A stretch of DNA of 32,879 nt from Planctomycetota bacterium. Lineage in GTDB: Bacteria; Planctomycetota; Planctomycetia; Pirellulales; Lacipirellulaceae. The stretch's first letter is position 1; every line of letters begins with the position of its first letter. Positions 24,920 to 32,835 of this stretch are shown piece by piece. A model generated the notes under the pieces. It was not told the origin of the DNA. It ran no database searches and saw nothing but the letters and a program-made list of their open reading frames with translations. The translations under genes were made by a program, and so were the position numbers. The DNA is taken from positions 1 to 32,879 of the forward strand of contig JAJRWS010000239.1 in assembly GCA_024276705.1 (NCBI GenBank), given 5' to 3'.

Positions 24920-26008
24920 TCACCAGCGTGGTTTCTGGCGGCTGGCGATGCGTCCCGCATAATCGCGTTCGTAGACGCTGAACTCCGCCCAGATGGGAAA
25001 GTGGTCGGAAATTTGCAACGCTTGCTGTTCCGTGAGATTCCAGCGTCTGACCACGTCGAACACGCCACATTGGCCCATGTATTCCGTGGTGGATGGTCGG
25101 TGAATGATCAGATTGTCGTACTGTCGGTTCTGTTTCGTGTTGGTCCAGGTGCCAACGATCAGGGGATAAATGCCGGGAATTTTTCCCAGGCGGCCCAACT
25201 GGCGATCGTCCGCATTGAAATCACCTAGCAGGATGATGTCGTCTTCTCCCTGGCTCGATCGGCGGACTGCCCGACAGACATCGGCCAGAACGTCAATTTC
25301 CTTTGCCACCTGGTCGGGGTCGGTATGGACATTGATCAGGGTGAACGTAAAAGCACGCTGGGGGTCCACGCCCCGCGCTCGAAAGGTAGCTACCAAAGGC
25401 TCTCGATGCATCAATCCATCCGGGTCCCCCACCGTGTAAACCGATTGTGGGTCGATCTCCACGCGTTGGCTGTCAAAGATAAATGCATACTGTTCTTTTG
25501 AACTGCTATAACCCAAGCGGGGACCAATCACATGATCGTAATGTCCGGCAGGTTGGCCAGGCCGAGCAGGTTGATTGATCAGCCGCACAAAATTGGGAAT
25601 TAAATAATCGTTCTTGCTCCGTATTTCCTGGATGGCCACCAGGTCGAATTGCCGGATAATTTCGGCTAAAGTTCGAATGACTGGTGGATTGTTTGCTTTG
25701 GTGTTGCCAAATACTTGAATATTGAAAGATGCAATGCGTATTGCGGAACCGGCCGCCGCGGGCGTTGCATGGTTGTCCGCCGCCTGGGTAGCCTGCGTGG
25801 TGGGGGCTTGGAAGGGATTGGGCTTTGGCGGGGCTGCCAACCCGGCATTCGGCTGCTCCCAGGGATTGGAATCGAGCGTGCTCGCTGGTGCCGGCTTTGT
25901 CGACGAAGTCGATATTACGGCGATCTGACTAAGACCGCCTCCCCGGATGAACAGCCAGCCCAGCCCACCCAGTACGGCGAGCGTCAGCATGGGTAGCAAT
26001 CGTTGCAC
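24920..26008 (-). CDS. secreted endonuclease/exonuclease/phosphatase (DNase I-fold) family protein
   Basis: A 362-residue protein exported or anchored by an N-terminal hydrophobic segment (LLPMLTLAVLGGLGWLFI, about 4-21). A low-complexity Pro/Ala/Thr/Gln linker follows to about residue 88. The EEP catalytic domain then runs to the end with IRIASFNIQVFG, LVAIQEIR (metal-binding Glu), FTLINVHTDPD, IILLGDFNADDRQ (catalytic Asp/Asn) and the final ISDHFPIWAEF (catalytic Asp-His). These match DNase I and exonuclease III relatives. Substrates could be extracellular DNA or a phosphoester. The exact activity is not deducible. It is transcribed toward the hydrolase gene; the gap to MoaB upstream is 124 bp. 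Confidence 0.87.
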   Translation of the reverse strand: MQRLLPMLTLAVLGGLGWLFIRGGGLSQIAVISTSSTKPAPASTLDSNPWEQPNAGLAAPPKPNPFQAPTTQATQAADNHATPAAAGSAIRIASFNIQVFGNTKANNPPVIRTLAEIIRQFDLVAIQEIRSKNDYLIPNFVRLINQPARPGQPAGHYDHVIGPRLGYSSSKEQYAFIFDSQRVEIDPQSVYTVGDPDGLMHREPLVATFRARGVDPQRAFTFTLINVHTDPDQVAKEIDVLADVCRAVRRSSQGEDDIILLGDFNADDRQLGRLGKIPGIYPLIVGTWTNTKQNRQYDNLIIHRPSTTEYMGQCGVFDVVRRWNLTEQQALQISDHFPIWAEFSVYERDYAGRIASRQKPRW

Positions 26009-26132
26009 GGTCCCCCTCCTTGGGGCAGAGTGACAGTCCTTGCACGGTTTCTTGCCGCTGCCAAGAGGATTCGGCAGGGGTGCAGAGGATACCGTGGAGC
26101 CGCATTGGTCGCCAGACGAATTGAGGCGGGTG

Positions 26133-26672
26133 CTAGCTGCGTGACTGCTCTACCAGGTGAGCCAGTTCGGGCAGGATGAGCTTCTCCATAGCCAGCCGCA
26201 CCGCGGCAGGCGATCCGGGCATCGTCAATACGACGGTTCGGCCAACCAATCCGCCCGAGGCGCGGCTGAGCAGGGCCGCGGAGCCGATCTCTCGGTAGCT
26301 CAACATGCGAAATAGTTCGCCATAACCGGGAAGTGGCTTCGCATACAATTTCTCGACCGTCTCTGGAGTTTGATCTCGAGCCGCAATTCCCGTTCCGCCA
26401 GTGATCAGGATTACGTCGATAGCAGGCTGCCCGGTGGACTGCAAAACCACCGTGGACTGCAAAACCGCCTCGGTCAACAATTTCGGCTCATCGGGCACGA
26501 TCTGGTAGTGGGCCACGGAATGTCCGGCTGTGACGAGCATTTCACGAACCGTTTGTCCTCCCCGATCGTTCTCTGGCTTGCGCGTGTCGCTCACCGTTAG
26601 AATTGCGCAGCGAACTTGCGCAGGCGCTTGCCGTCGATGCCGGGCAGCCGATTTGCTTGAATAATCAGTCAC
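26133..26672 (-). CDS. moaB: MoaB/MogA-type molybdenum cofactor biosynthesis protein
   Basis: Adenylylation of molybdopterin in molybdenum-cofactor assembly; cytoplasmic. 179 residues from GTG 26672, with GAGGTGG about five bases upstream. Family blocks are RCAILTVSDTR (about 21-31), GGQTVREMLVTAGHSV, DVILITGGTGIAARDQTPE with the GGTG loop (about 86-104), LPGYGELFRMLSYREIGSAA and VVLTMPGSPAAV. An 18-bp duplication (26434-26469) gives VLQSTVVLQST between domain elements, an oddity for this conserved enzyme. No other molybdenum genes are visible nearby. MoaB and MogA cannot be told apart here with certainty. Confidence 0.9.
   Translation of the reverse strand: MTDYSSKSAARHRRQAPAQVRCAILTVSDTRKPENDRGGQTVREMLVTAGHSVAHYQIVPDEPKLLTEAVLQSTVVLQSTGQPAIDVILITGGTGIAARDQTPETVEKLYAKPLPGYGELFRMLSYREIGSAALLSRASGGLVGRTVVLTMPGSPAAVRLAMEKLILPELAHLVEQSRS
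26434..26469. repeat. two 18-bp tandem repeats within moaB
   Basis: GTGGACTGCAAAACCACC is followed by GTGGACTGCAAAACCGCC, with one change. It adds six residues in frame. Confidence 0.9.
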
Positions 26673-26776
26673 GTACCACCTCGAAAGACCGCCATGAACC
26701 GATCCTGGCGATTCTTTTGCCCGATTCTTTTGTCCTCAACCGGTCATTTTTTATATTGGCCGCGATTCCTCGACCG

Positions 26777-26782
26777 TATAAT
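26777..26782 (+). promoter_or_regulatory. TATAAT -10 box
   Basis: A perfect TATAAT lies in the divergent gap upstream of the structured stretch and the HEAT-repeat gene. No convincing -35 is spaced at 17 bases; TTGGCC at 26756-26761 is 15 bases away. It is a plausible promoter for a leader or small RNA. Confidence 0.45.
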
Positions 26783-26789
26783 GGAGCAT

Positions 26790-26860
26790 AAGGATCAGTC
26801 CCGTGACGGGCAATGGGCACCCTTTAGCCCTGGTCTTATGAAACGCACCAGACCTGGAAG
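26790..26860 (+). ncRNA. candidate structured RNA or leader (three small hairpins)
   Basis: Directly after the TATAAT box come CCCG-TGA-CGGG (26800-26810), GGGC...GCCC (26815-26830) and CCTGGTCT (26829-26836) against AGACCTGG (26850-26857), with one mismatch. No U-run follows. The series suggests an RNA element, but it matches no class I recognise, and the second and third stems share two bases. Confidence 0.35.
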
Positions 26861-26908
26861 AGGTTCGTAAACATGGGGGCTTTGCGCTATAGCCGTTCAC
26901 GGAAAAGG

Positions 26909-27094
26909 AACCACGAATAGACACGAATGAACACGAATTGGGACAGATGATGAACTACCTGAAAATCACCGGATTGCAAGTGGGAATTATCCTGAACTTC
27001 AAGCAGGCAACTCTCGAATGGAAAAGAGTCGTTCTCTAGAGGAACCGTATGTCAACGCAAACCCCCTTACGAATATTCGTGTCCATTCGTGGTT
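26909..27094. repeat. 20-bp inverted repeat flanking a decayed gene
   Basis: AACCACGAATAGACACGAAT (26909-26928) is matched in 19 of 20 bases by the complement of 27075-27094. The left arm continues with a further GAACACGAAT unit. CCACGAAT/ACACGAAT repeats of this type are common around GxxExxY genes, as I recall from other genomes. Confidence 0.75.
26947..27039 (+). pseudogene. C-terminal remnant of a GxxExxY family protein
   Basis: The 30-residue frame reads NYLKITGLQVGIILNF and then TLEWKRVVL before a stop. This is the characteristic C-terminus of GxxExxY proteins (NYLKATGLKxGLLxNF...WKR). The N-terminal ~95 residues, including the GxxExxY motif, are absent, so the gene is truncated. It lies between the inverted CCACGAAT-type repeats. 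Function of the intact family is unknown. Confidence 0.7.
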
Positions 27095-27156
27095 TATTTT
27101 GTTTTCAGTAGGAGTAACCAATAACCAAGATTCCGATTCCGATAATAGTGAGTACA

Positions 27157-28395
27157 ATGACAAGCATCCGATCGGGCAATCTCCCTTGGCTGCTCACGGC
27201 TTTGTTCGTGGGCGTGGGAGTGGTGCGCGCCCAGGCTGGTCTGGCGGACATCTTCCAATTGCGCAGCGGCGGTCAGCTTCGCGGCCAGCAGGAGGCCAGG
27301 ACCGAGAGTGGAGATTATGTGATTCGGACTCTCCAGGGAGCGCGAGTCACGCTTTCGAAATCGCAGATTCAACGGATCGTACGCGAAGACGACCGATTAC
27401 GGGAGTACAACGCGCGCTATCGGGCCATCCCGGACACGGCCCCTGCCCACCGCCAGTTGGCCGAGTGGTGCAAACAGCAAGGTTTGAAACAGCAGGCCGC
27501 TCACCATCTGCAACGTGTGATTGAGTTGGACCCAGAAGACGAAGCCGCACGGCGTAGTCTGGGCTATCAACGCGTCGGCAAGCAATGGCTGACCCGGGCC
27601 CAGATGATGGCTGCACGCGGAATGTATTTTTACCAGGGAACCTATCGAACGGCTAAGGATATTGCCTTGCGCAAGCAGGCTCGACAGCGCGAAGAGGGCG
27701 CGCTTGAGTGGCATAAGAATATCAAACGCTGGTTGAGCTGGCTTACCAATCGGCGCGGCACGCGCGCTGCCGAAGCTCACCAGCAGCTCGCCAGCATCCA
27801 CGACCCATTGGCCACACCCGCGCTGATCAAGTTCCTGAATATCCAAGACGATCCCCAGATCCGTGGTCTGCTGATTTCCATACTTGCCCAGATCGCCGAT
27901 CCCTTGGCCAGAGGGAAGCTGATCGATCTGTCTCTGGTCGATCCGGACCCAGAAACACGGCTGCAGTGCCTCGAGTACTTGCTGAAATCGAAACGTCCTT
28001 TGCGGCTTTCACCCTATGTCCAGGCACTGCATCACGGCGACAACGGGATTGTCAACCGGGCCGGCGTGGCGCTGCGGGAAATTGGCGACCCTGGGGCGAT
28101 CAGCCCTTTGATCGACGCCCTCGTGACGACGCATAAATTCAAAGTCAGCGAAGGATCGTCCGGACAGATGAACGCTTCGATGTCCTCCTCCTCGGCTGGC
28201 GGCGGTGGCGGCGGGTTCAGCTTTGGCGGTGGCGGCCCGAAAATCGAGAAACGATCGCTGCAAAATATGGACGTTCATCGGGCCCTGGTCAGGTTGGCGG
28301 AAGGGCAGGATTTTGGCTACGACCGGGCCGCCTGGCGGCACTGGCTGATAAATCGCCGGATGCAGGCCCAAGTCGGTGCCCGTCGGGATGATTAA
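27157..28395 (+). CDS. secreted HEAT-repeat protein of unknown function
   Basis: A 412-residue protein. ATG 27157 gives MTSIRSGNLPWLLTALFVGV with a signal peptide ending near AQA; GTG 27148 is an alternative. Residues ~30-75 (DIFQLRSGGQLRGQ, VTLSKSQIQRIV) look like a small beta domain common at the start of planctomycete TPR/HEAT proteins. They are followed by a TPR-like segment (LAEWCKQQGLKQQAAHHLQ, DPEDEAARRSLGY). Residues ~205-330 hold HEAT-type helical repeats (ATPALIKFLN, PQIRGLLISILAQI, PETRLQCLEYLL, AGVALREIGDPGAISPLIDAL). A Ser/Gly-rich linker with GGGGGGFSFGGGG precedes a final helical block. It is likely periplasmic and protein-binding. It is convergent with the next gene at seven bases. 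Confidence 0.75.
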   Translation: MTSIRSGNLPWLLTALFVGVGVVRAQAGLADIFQLRSGGQLRGQQEARTESGDYVIRTLQGARVTLSKSQIQRIVREDDRLREYNARYRAIPDTAPAHRQLAEWCKQQGLKQQAAHHLQRVIELDPEDEAARRSLGYQRVGKQWLTRAQMMAARGMYFYQGTYRTAKDIALRKQARQREEGALEWHKNIKRWLSWLTNRRGTRAAEAHQQLASIHDPLATPALIKFLNIQDDPQIRGLLISILAQIADPLARGKLIDLSLVDPDPETRLQCLEYLLKSKRPLRLSPYVQALHHGDNGIVNRAGVALREIGDPGAISPLIDALVTTHKFKVSEGSSGQMNASMSSSSAGGGGGGFSFGGGGPKIEKRSLQNMDVHRALVRLAEGQDFGYDRAAWRHWLINRRMQAQVGARRDD

Positions 28396-28402
28396 GCCCT
28401 GT

Positions 28403-29743
28403 CTACCACCCGTCGCCCACCACCGCCAGGGCAACCCGGTCTTCCAGGTTCGGGCGGAAAACGGTGAGCAGTAACAGGGGCAAGTACCAGGCGATGAAAA
28501 CGCCTCCTCCGTAGGCATGCCAGAATTGGGCTCCCACCATCAAGGCGGCCGTGCCGCTGATCAATGTGGCCAGATTTTTTTGGGTGGGCCAGATGGCAAA
28601 ACTGACCGACAAGGCAACATAAGCGGCCAAAATGGGCAAACGATAAACGACGCTCCAGTATTGCCAGATACCTTGCAAGTTTTCGGTACGGGGCAAGTGA
28701 AAGCCGAACATCTGCACCAGGTGATCGTAAAACAGTTCGGAATCGGCCGAAATCAAGGCCAGGGTCACCACCAGAATTCCAACCATGAGCAGTACTCCCA
28801 TGGAAAAACGGCGGAATCCCCGTTCCCAATAGAAGCTGCACCACAAGGGCAGCAGAAAGAGTGGATAATAAATGGTACCGCATGCCAGGCCGATCATCAC
28901 CCCGGACCAGAATGGACGCCGGTAGAGTACCACGGCCCAAACCAACAACGACGAAGGCACGGCATGCACGACGCTGCCTGTCCATAGTGCCGTGTAAGGC
29001 AGCATGAGGTAAAGGGTTGCACAGGCGATCCCCGCGACGAGGCTGTCAAAATGCCGGTGGCCAATCACCAGCAGCCCCACCACGATCATCGTGTGGGACA
29101 GGATGGCCATCACTCGGGCCGTCGCTTGCTGGACCTCTTGTTCCTGCTCATCCTTTGCCTCGGGCGAATCATTCTCTCGGGCAGGCCCCGCCGCAATCAC
29201 GGTTTGCGTGGAAATCCTCGGCAAACGATAGACAAGCCAAAAACCGGGACCTTCGGTGCCCGAGAGGTCGGACCTTTCATCCTCCGTCTGGTCCGTTTGG
29301 TCGGCTTGCATGGCCTCGGCCGCGCGTGCGGGTGAGAGATCTTCCGGTTTCGGTTTTCCCGTGACGACGTTGGCCATTAAAAAGAACAACAGCGATGCGC
29401 CTAAAAATGACATTCCGGCCGCATTCAAGTTTGGTTCCAACAGCGGTCGACGGACCATTGCCGGATCGAGGAGTAAGCGCAGCAGCAACAATCCTCCGGC
29501 GACAAACAGCCAGACAAATCCCAGATACTCGACCGCCCTCGCGTTCTCCGCCAGGCCAATGTTTTCCCAGGCATATTGCACCAGCAACAAACCAGGAGCC
29601 AGGGATATCATCAAGAAAAGATCGAGATTGCGAACGCTCCAAACTCGATTGAACTTAAAGCACAACGCCAACATCAGGAGCGATGAAAGGTAGGCCCAAC
29701 TGGTGGGATTGACGCGCTCATAATGGAAAAGAATTTCGGGCAT
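28403..29743 (-). CDS. multi-pass membrane protein, function unknown
   Basis: 446 residues from ATG 29743. About ten transmembrane helices are visible: near residues 15-35, 42-58, 72-90, 110-126, then eight more from ~212 to the end. A hydrophilic Asp/Glu/Gln-rich loop (about 130-205) divides the protein. LYLMLPYTALWTGSVVHAVPS and ACGTIYYPLFLLPLW are reminiscent of the polytopic region of GT-C glycosyltransferases and their planctomycete relatives. The acidic DD/DE motif expected in the first periplasmic loop is not visible. It could be a lipid-linked sugar transferase relative or something else. It has no close partner gene. Confidence 0.65.
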   Translation of the reverse strand: MPEILFHYERVNPTSWAYLSSLLMLALCFKFNRVWSVRNLDLFLMISLAPGLLLVQYAWENIGLAENARAVEYLGFVWLFVAGGLLLLRLLLDPAMVRRPLLEPNLNAAGMSFLGASLLFFLMANVVTGKPKPEDLSPARAAEAMQADQTDQTEDERSDLSGTEGPGFWLVYRLPRISTQTVIAAGPARENDSPEAKDEQEQEVQQATARVMAILSHTMIVVGLLVIGHRHFDSLVAGIACATLYLMLPYTALWTGSVVHAVPSSLLVWAVVLYRRPFWSGVMIGLACGTIYYPLFLLPLWCSFYWERGFRRFSMGVLLMVGILVVTLALISADSELFYDHLVQMFGFHLPRTENLQGIWQYWSVVYRLPILAAYVALSVSFAIWPTQKNLATLISGTAALMVGAQFWHAYGGGVFIAWYLPLLLLTVFRPNLEDRVALAVVGDGW

Positions 29744-29926
29744 GGCAAAAGGACGAATCGGCGAGGTTGCCGCTCACGGTATTGGGTCGTGATGGGTGCA
29801 TCTTAATTTCAAAATACGTTCTTACGCGGGTTTAACCGCGACCCGAAAGAGTTTACCACATTCGTCCCCGCCCTCCTACTCGTTCTGCTCGGAAACGCAG
29901 ACCTTGGGAGGGCATTCCATTTCGCT

Positions 29927-31522
29927 TCAGGGATCGTCCCTGCTTTCATCCCCATCCGTCCGTTGCTGCCCGCCTGTCCCACTAGGCTCTGGCTCACTTG
30001 ACCCTGGCTCACAAGACTCGGATGCCAGTCGGTTCCTGGCGACCTCGGCCCATGCGCTTTCTGGTGCCAGGGCCAAAAAGGTGCGCCAATGAATTTGGGC
30101 CTCCTGGTGCCGCTCAATTCGGTCCAGGGTGCCTGCCAGGTGGTAATGGGCATCGGCAAAATCAGCATGATAGGCCAGGGCTCCTTGAAAGGCAGCGACC
30201 GCCATTTCCCATTCGCCCATTTCAGCCAGGAGACAGCCAAGGTTGGCCCGTGCCTCGACATATTCTTCGTCCATTTCAATGGCCATGTAGTATCGTTCGC
30301 GTGCCGCGGCATGATCGCCTTGGCGATACAGGACATCGGCCAACGCGAAATTCATTTCCGCGGCCGGCCCGCCTGCCATCAGGATGGCACGATACGTTTC
30401 CGCCGCCAGATCGAGTGTGCCTTGGTCCTCCTGCAAGATGGCATCTTGTTGAAGTCGATCTATCGTCGTCAAGCCAGGGTCCGAAGCACTGCCGGAAGCA
30501 GGAACCGGGCGGTCGGAATCAAGCGAGGTAGCTTCGGCGGCAGTACTTCCCGCAACGATGGGTATCGACTCTTTCCATGGGGCAGTCGCCTCTCCTTGCT
30601 CACAAGCCAGGCGGTCGAAGTCGAATTGCCGCTGACCGCTCGGATCTTCCAGGTCGTCTCCCCGCCGAATAAACAAGCGGCGTCCCTCGACAACGACTCC
30701 CACCTCGGCGAGGGGCCGTTCGCTGTCGGGCATCATCGCCGCCAACTCCTGCAGCTTGTGGTCTATTGCCCGCAGCGTGCAACCGGCCTTGTGTAAGTCG
30801 GCCAGATGTCGGGTAACCGACACTTCGGGAAAATCGAAGTAAGGCAGGCGGTGTACGTGGCGGCAGGCAACCAGTGCCCCATGACGATACCAATGCCGAA
30901 TGGCAGCCACGGATACATTCAGCAAGTCAGCCAGCATCGCGGGTGTGTAGAGGCGACGGACATCGTCTTGTGGATCGATCAAACCAACACGATGCCAAAA
31001 CTCGGACTCTTGCAACAATTCGATTCGGCCCGAATCCACATCTGCCGCGAGCGCGGGATATTGTTGCCGCAATAAGACTCGCCATGGGGATACATCGTCC
31101 CCGACCACCACCATCGTGACCTCTGCATCGGCTTGGCTGCCGGTCGGATGGTCCTCCTCCTCGGGGGCACATGACACGATTACAGGCTCTTGCGTATTCC
31201 TTTCGGCAACACGCGGTTCCACCACCACGCCTCCTTGCTGGCGAATGATTTGCTTGACTTCTCTGCGCGACATGCCGGCCAGTTTGCCAAACAAGAAAAT
31301 TCGCGCGGCGGCCAGTCGCCCTGAAGCAACAGGCTCCTTATCAGCCCGCCCCGTACTTTCCATGGAAGGCCCCGTACTTTCCATGGGAGGCCCCGTACTT
31401 TCCATGGGAGGCCCCGTACTTTCCATGGGAGGTAAGCCCGTCATGGCAGGAGGCGGCCAGGAAGAGTCCTCGCTGGGTGGGCCATCCAGACTGGATTCAT
31501 CCGAATCAGAAATCGGCGACAT
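29927..31522 (-). CDS. BRCT-MerR-type HTH-TPR fusion protein
   Basis: 531 residues from ATG 31522; GTG 31534 is an alternative. The N-terminus is Ser/Pro-rich with four MESTGP(P/S) repeats. Residues ~70-150 look like a BRCT domain (ARIFLFGKLAGMSRREVKQI, IRQQGGVVVEP, later TMVVVGDD). Residues ~185-260 are a MerR-like winged helix with YTPAMLADLLNVSVAAIRHW, then YFDFPEVSVTRHLADLHKAG. After an Arg-rich RRLFIRRGDD segment and a linker, three or more TPR units fill residues ~365-490 (ALADVLYRQGDHAAARERY, ARANLGCLLAEMGEWEMAV, AHYHLAGTLDRIERHQEAQ). The architecture suggests a DNA-binding, partner-scaffolding regulator, possibly in the DNA-damage response because BRCT domains bind phosphoproteins. 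That is inference. Confidence 0.72.
   Translation of the reverse strand: MSPISDSDESSLDGPPSEDSSWPPPAMTGLPPMESTGPPMESTGPPMESTGPSMESTGRADKEPVASGRLAAARIFLFGKLAGMSRREVKQIIRQQGGVVVEPRVAERNTQEPVIVSCAPEEEDHPTGSQADAEVTMVVVGDDVSPWRVLLRQQYPALAADVDSGRIELLQESEFWHRVGLIDPQDDVRRLYTPAMLADLLNVSVAAIRHWYRHGALVACRHVHRLPYFDFPEVSVTRHLADLHKAGCTLRAIDHKLQELAAMMPDSERPLAEVGVVVEGRRLFIRRGDDLEDPSGQRQFDFDRLACEQGEATAPWKESIPIVAGSTAAEATSLDSDRPVPASGSASDPGLTTIDRLQQDAILQEDQGTLDLAAETYRAILMAGGPAAEMNFALADVLYRQGDHAAARERYYMAIEMDEEYVEARANLGCLLAEMGEWEMAVAAFQGALAYHADFADAHYHLAGTLDRIERHQEAQIHWRTFLALAPESAWAEVARNRLASESCEPGSSEPEPSGTGGQQRTDGDESRDDP
31350..31433. repeat. four 21-bp tandem repeats in the BRCT-MerR-TPR gene
   Basis: CCCGTACTTTCCATGGGAGGC is repeated four times; the first copy has one change (GGAAGG). 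It encodes MESTGPP units. Each unit contains an in-frame ATG. Confidence 0.95.
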
Positions 31523-31646
31523 GGAACTCACCACGGGCTAGATGGTACCACCGGCCGCGCAGGGGGGGAGGTGGCATGCAATAAGGACCGGCCCCCAGTT
31601 TCCGCTGGAACGCGCCGATTGTCAACGCGTTCGGGAAACTTGGCAC

Positions 31647-32789
31647 TTAGAGCACCGGTACGCGTACCATGATCGTGCGCGGGACCTTGATGGTGTAAGT
31701 GACCGGTACCTTGCGGCAAACGGTACGCGGTACGGAGACCGTTTCTCGCTTTTCGACCATTCGGCAGACTCGTACCGTGTACGGTTCCACCCGTTCTTCC
31801 GGCACGTAGCGGCAAGTCACCACGGGAATTTTACGGACGCGCTGTTCCGTGACCATACGGCAAACCTGTACGGGCACTTTTTGCTCGACGCGTTCCACCA
31901 CCTGCCGGCAGGTCGTATACGGCACCTTGCGGACATGCTCCTCGGTCACCATGCGGCAAGTACGCACCGGCACCTTGCGGACCATTTCCTGGGGTACGTA
32001 GCGACAGACCTGTACCGGGACCTTCTGTACGACTTCTTGCGGGCAATATTGGGTAACGGGAATTTGTTGCGTTACCAGATTCGGTTTCCAGACCTGGGTC
32101 ACGACCGGTTTGGGGGGTGTCTGGATGTTAGCCCAGACCAGGCCGGATCGTTGTGTCTGCACGGTACCGGTTACCGGATCGACCACGGGCGCAGCCGTCA
32201 CCCAGGTTAGACCTCGTTGCGTGGTGCCTGGCACATAACTGACCTGTTGGACATAGCACCCTTGATCGACCACTTGCTGGCGGTAGGTGACGACCGGTCG
32301 CATCACGGTGTATCGCCGCTCCTGCTGGACCGTCTCGGTGACAGGCCGCAAGACCGTGTAACGCTCTTCGCGCTCGGACGTTTCCCAAACAGGCCGTTGG
32401 ACCGTGTAACGTTCTTCGCGTTCGTGTGTCTCCACCACATTCCGAACCCGGTTGTAACTATTGTCCCGCATGACGGTTTCCCAGACGGGCTTCTGGACCG
32501 TGTAACGCTCTTCTCGCGTGCTGGTCTCGCGGACCGGGCGCAAAACCTTGTAGCGCCGCTCGCGGGTCTGAGTCTCCCAGACCGGAACTTTCTTGACAAT
32601 TTCGCGCTGATCGTAAACGGTTTCAGATTCCATTCGATAGGTGGTCACCTGCTGCTCCTCGTACACCGTCTGGCATTGCAGCCGATAGGCCGGTTCGCAG
32701 CATTGGGCCGAGGCATGGGGGGCAGCGACTCCCAGTCCAAGGAGTGATAACAAAACGGCGCCTAGCGCACGGCAAGTGGTGTCCAGCAT
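31647..32789 (-). CDS. YTV-repeat secreted cell-wall protein, Cys-rich
   Basis: 380 residues from ATG 32789; an upstream ATG at 32819 would add ten residues and lies in a direct repeat. A signal peptide is visible (LGAVLLSLLGLGVAAPHASA, about 10-29), with cleavage before QCCEP. Residues ~60-185 consist of ~22-residue repeats of the type EERYTVQRPVWET. There are four YTV cores (YTVQKPV, YTVQRPV, YTVLRPV, YTVMRPV), plus YKV and a late YTVRV. From ~255 to the end a second array, VPVQVCRYVPQEMVRK, carries a Cys about every 21 residues. YTV proteins are known constituents of the proteinaceous wall of Rhodopirellula-type planctomycetes. Disulphide cross-linking is likely. This one is small compared with the described giant forms. 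Confidence 0.85.
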   Translation of the reverse strand: MLDTTCRALGAVLLSLLGLGVAAPHASAQCCEPAYRLQCQTVYEEQQVTTYRMESETVYDQREIVKKVPVWETQTRERRYKVLRPVRETSTREERYTVQKPVWETVMRDNSYNRVRNVVETHEREERYTVQRPVWETSEREERYTVLRPVTETVQQERRYTVMRPVVTYRQQVVDQGCYVQQVSYVPGTTQRGLTWVTAAPVVDPVTGTVQTQRSGLVWANIQTPPKPVVTQVWKPNLVTQQIPVTQYCPQEVVQKVPVQVCRYVPQEMVRKVPVRTCRMVTEEHVRKVPYTTCRQVVERVEQKVPVQVCRMVTEQRVRKIPVVTCRYVPEERVEPYTVRVCRMVEKRETVSVPRTVCRKVPVTYTIKVPRTIMVRVPVL

Positions 32790-32800
32790 GATTCGACCTT

Positions 32801-32835
32801 TTTTATTCCGATTGGCCACTTTTTATTCCGATTGG
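32801..32835. promoter_or_regulatory. twin 15-bp direct repeat upstream of the YTV gene
   Basis: TTTTATTCCGATTGG occurs at 32801-32815 and again at 32821-32835, 20 bases apart (roughly two helical turns). This spacing, just before the YTV start, suits a tandem regulator site, but it may equally be a simple duplication. Confidence 0.4.

Noticed and set aside
31542-32210. 222-codon plus-strand frame
   Set aside because: Antisense to the repetitive YTV gene; its repeats merely mirror those of the real gene.
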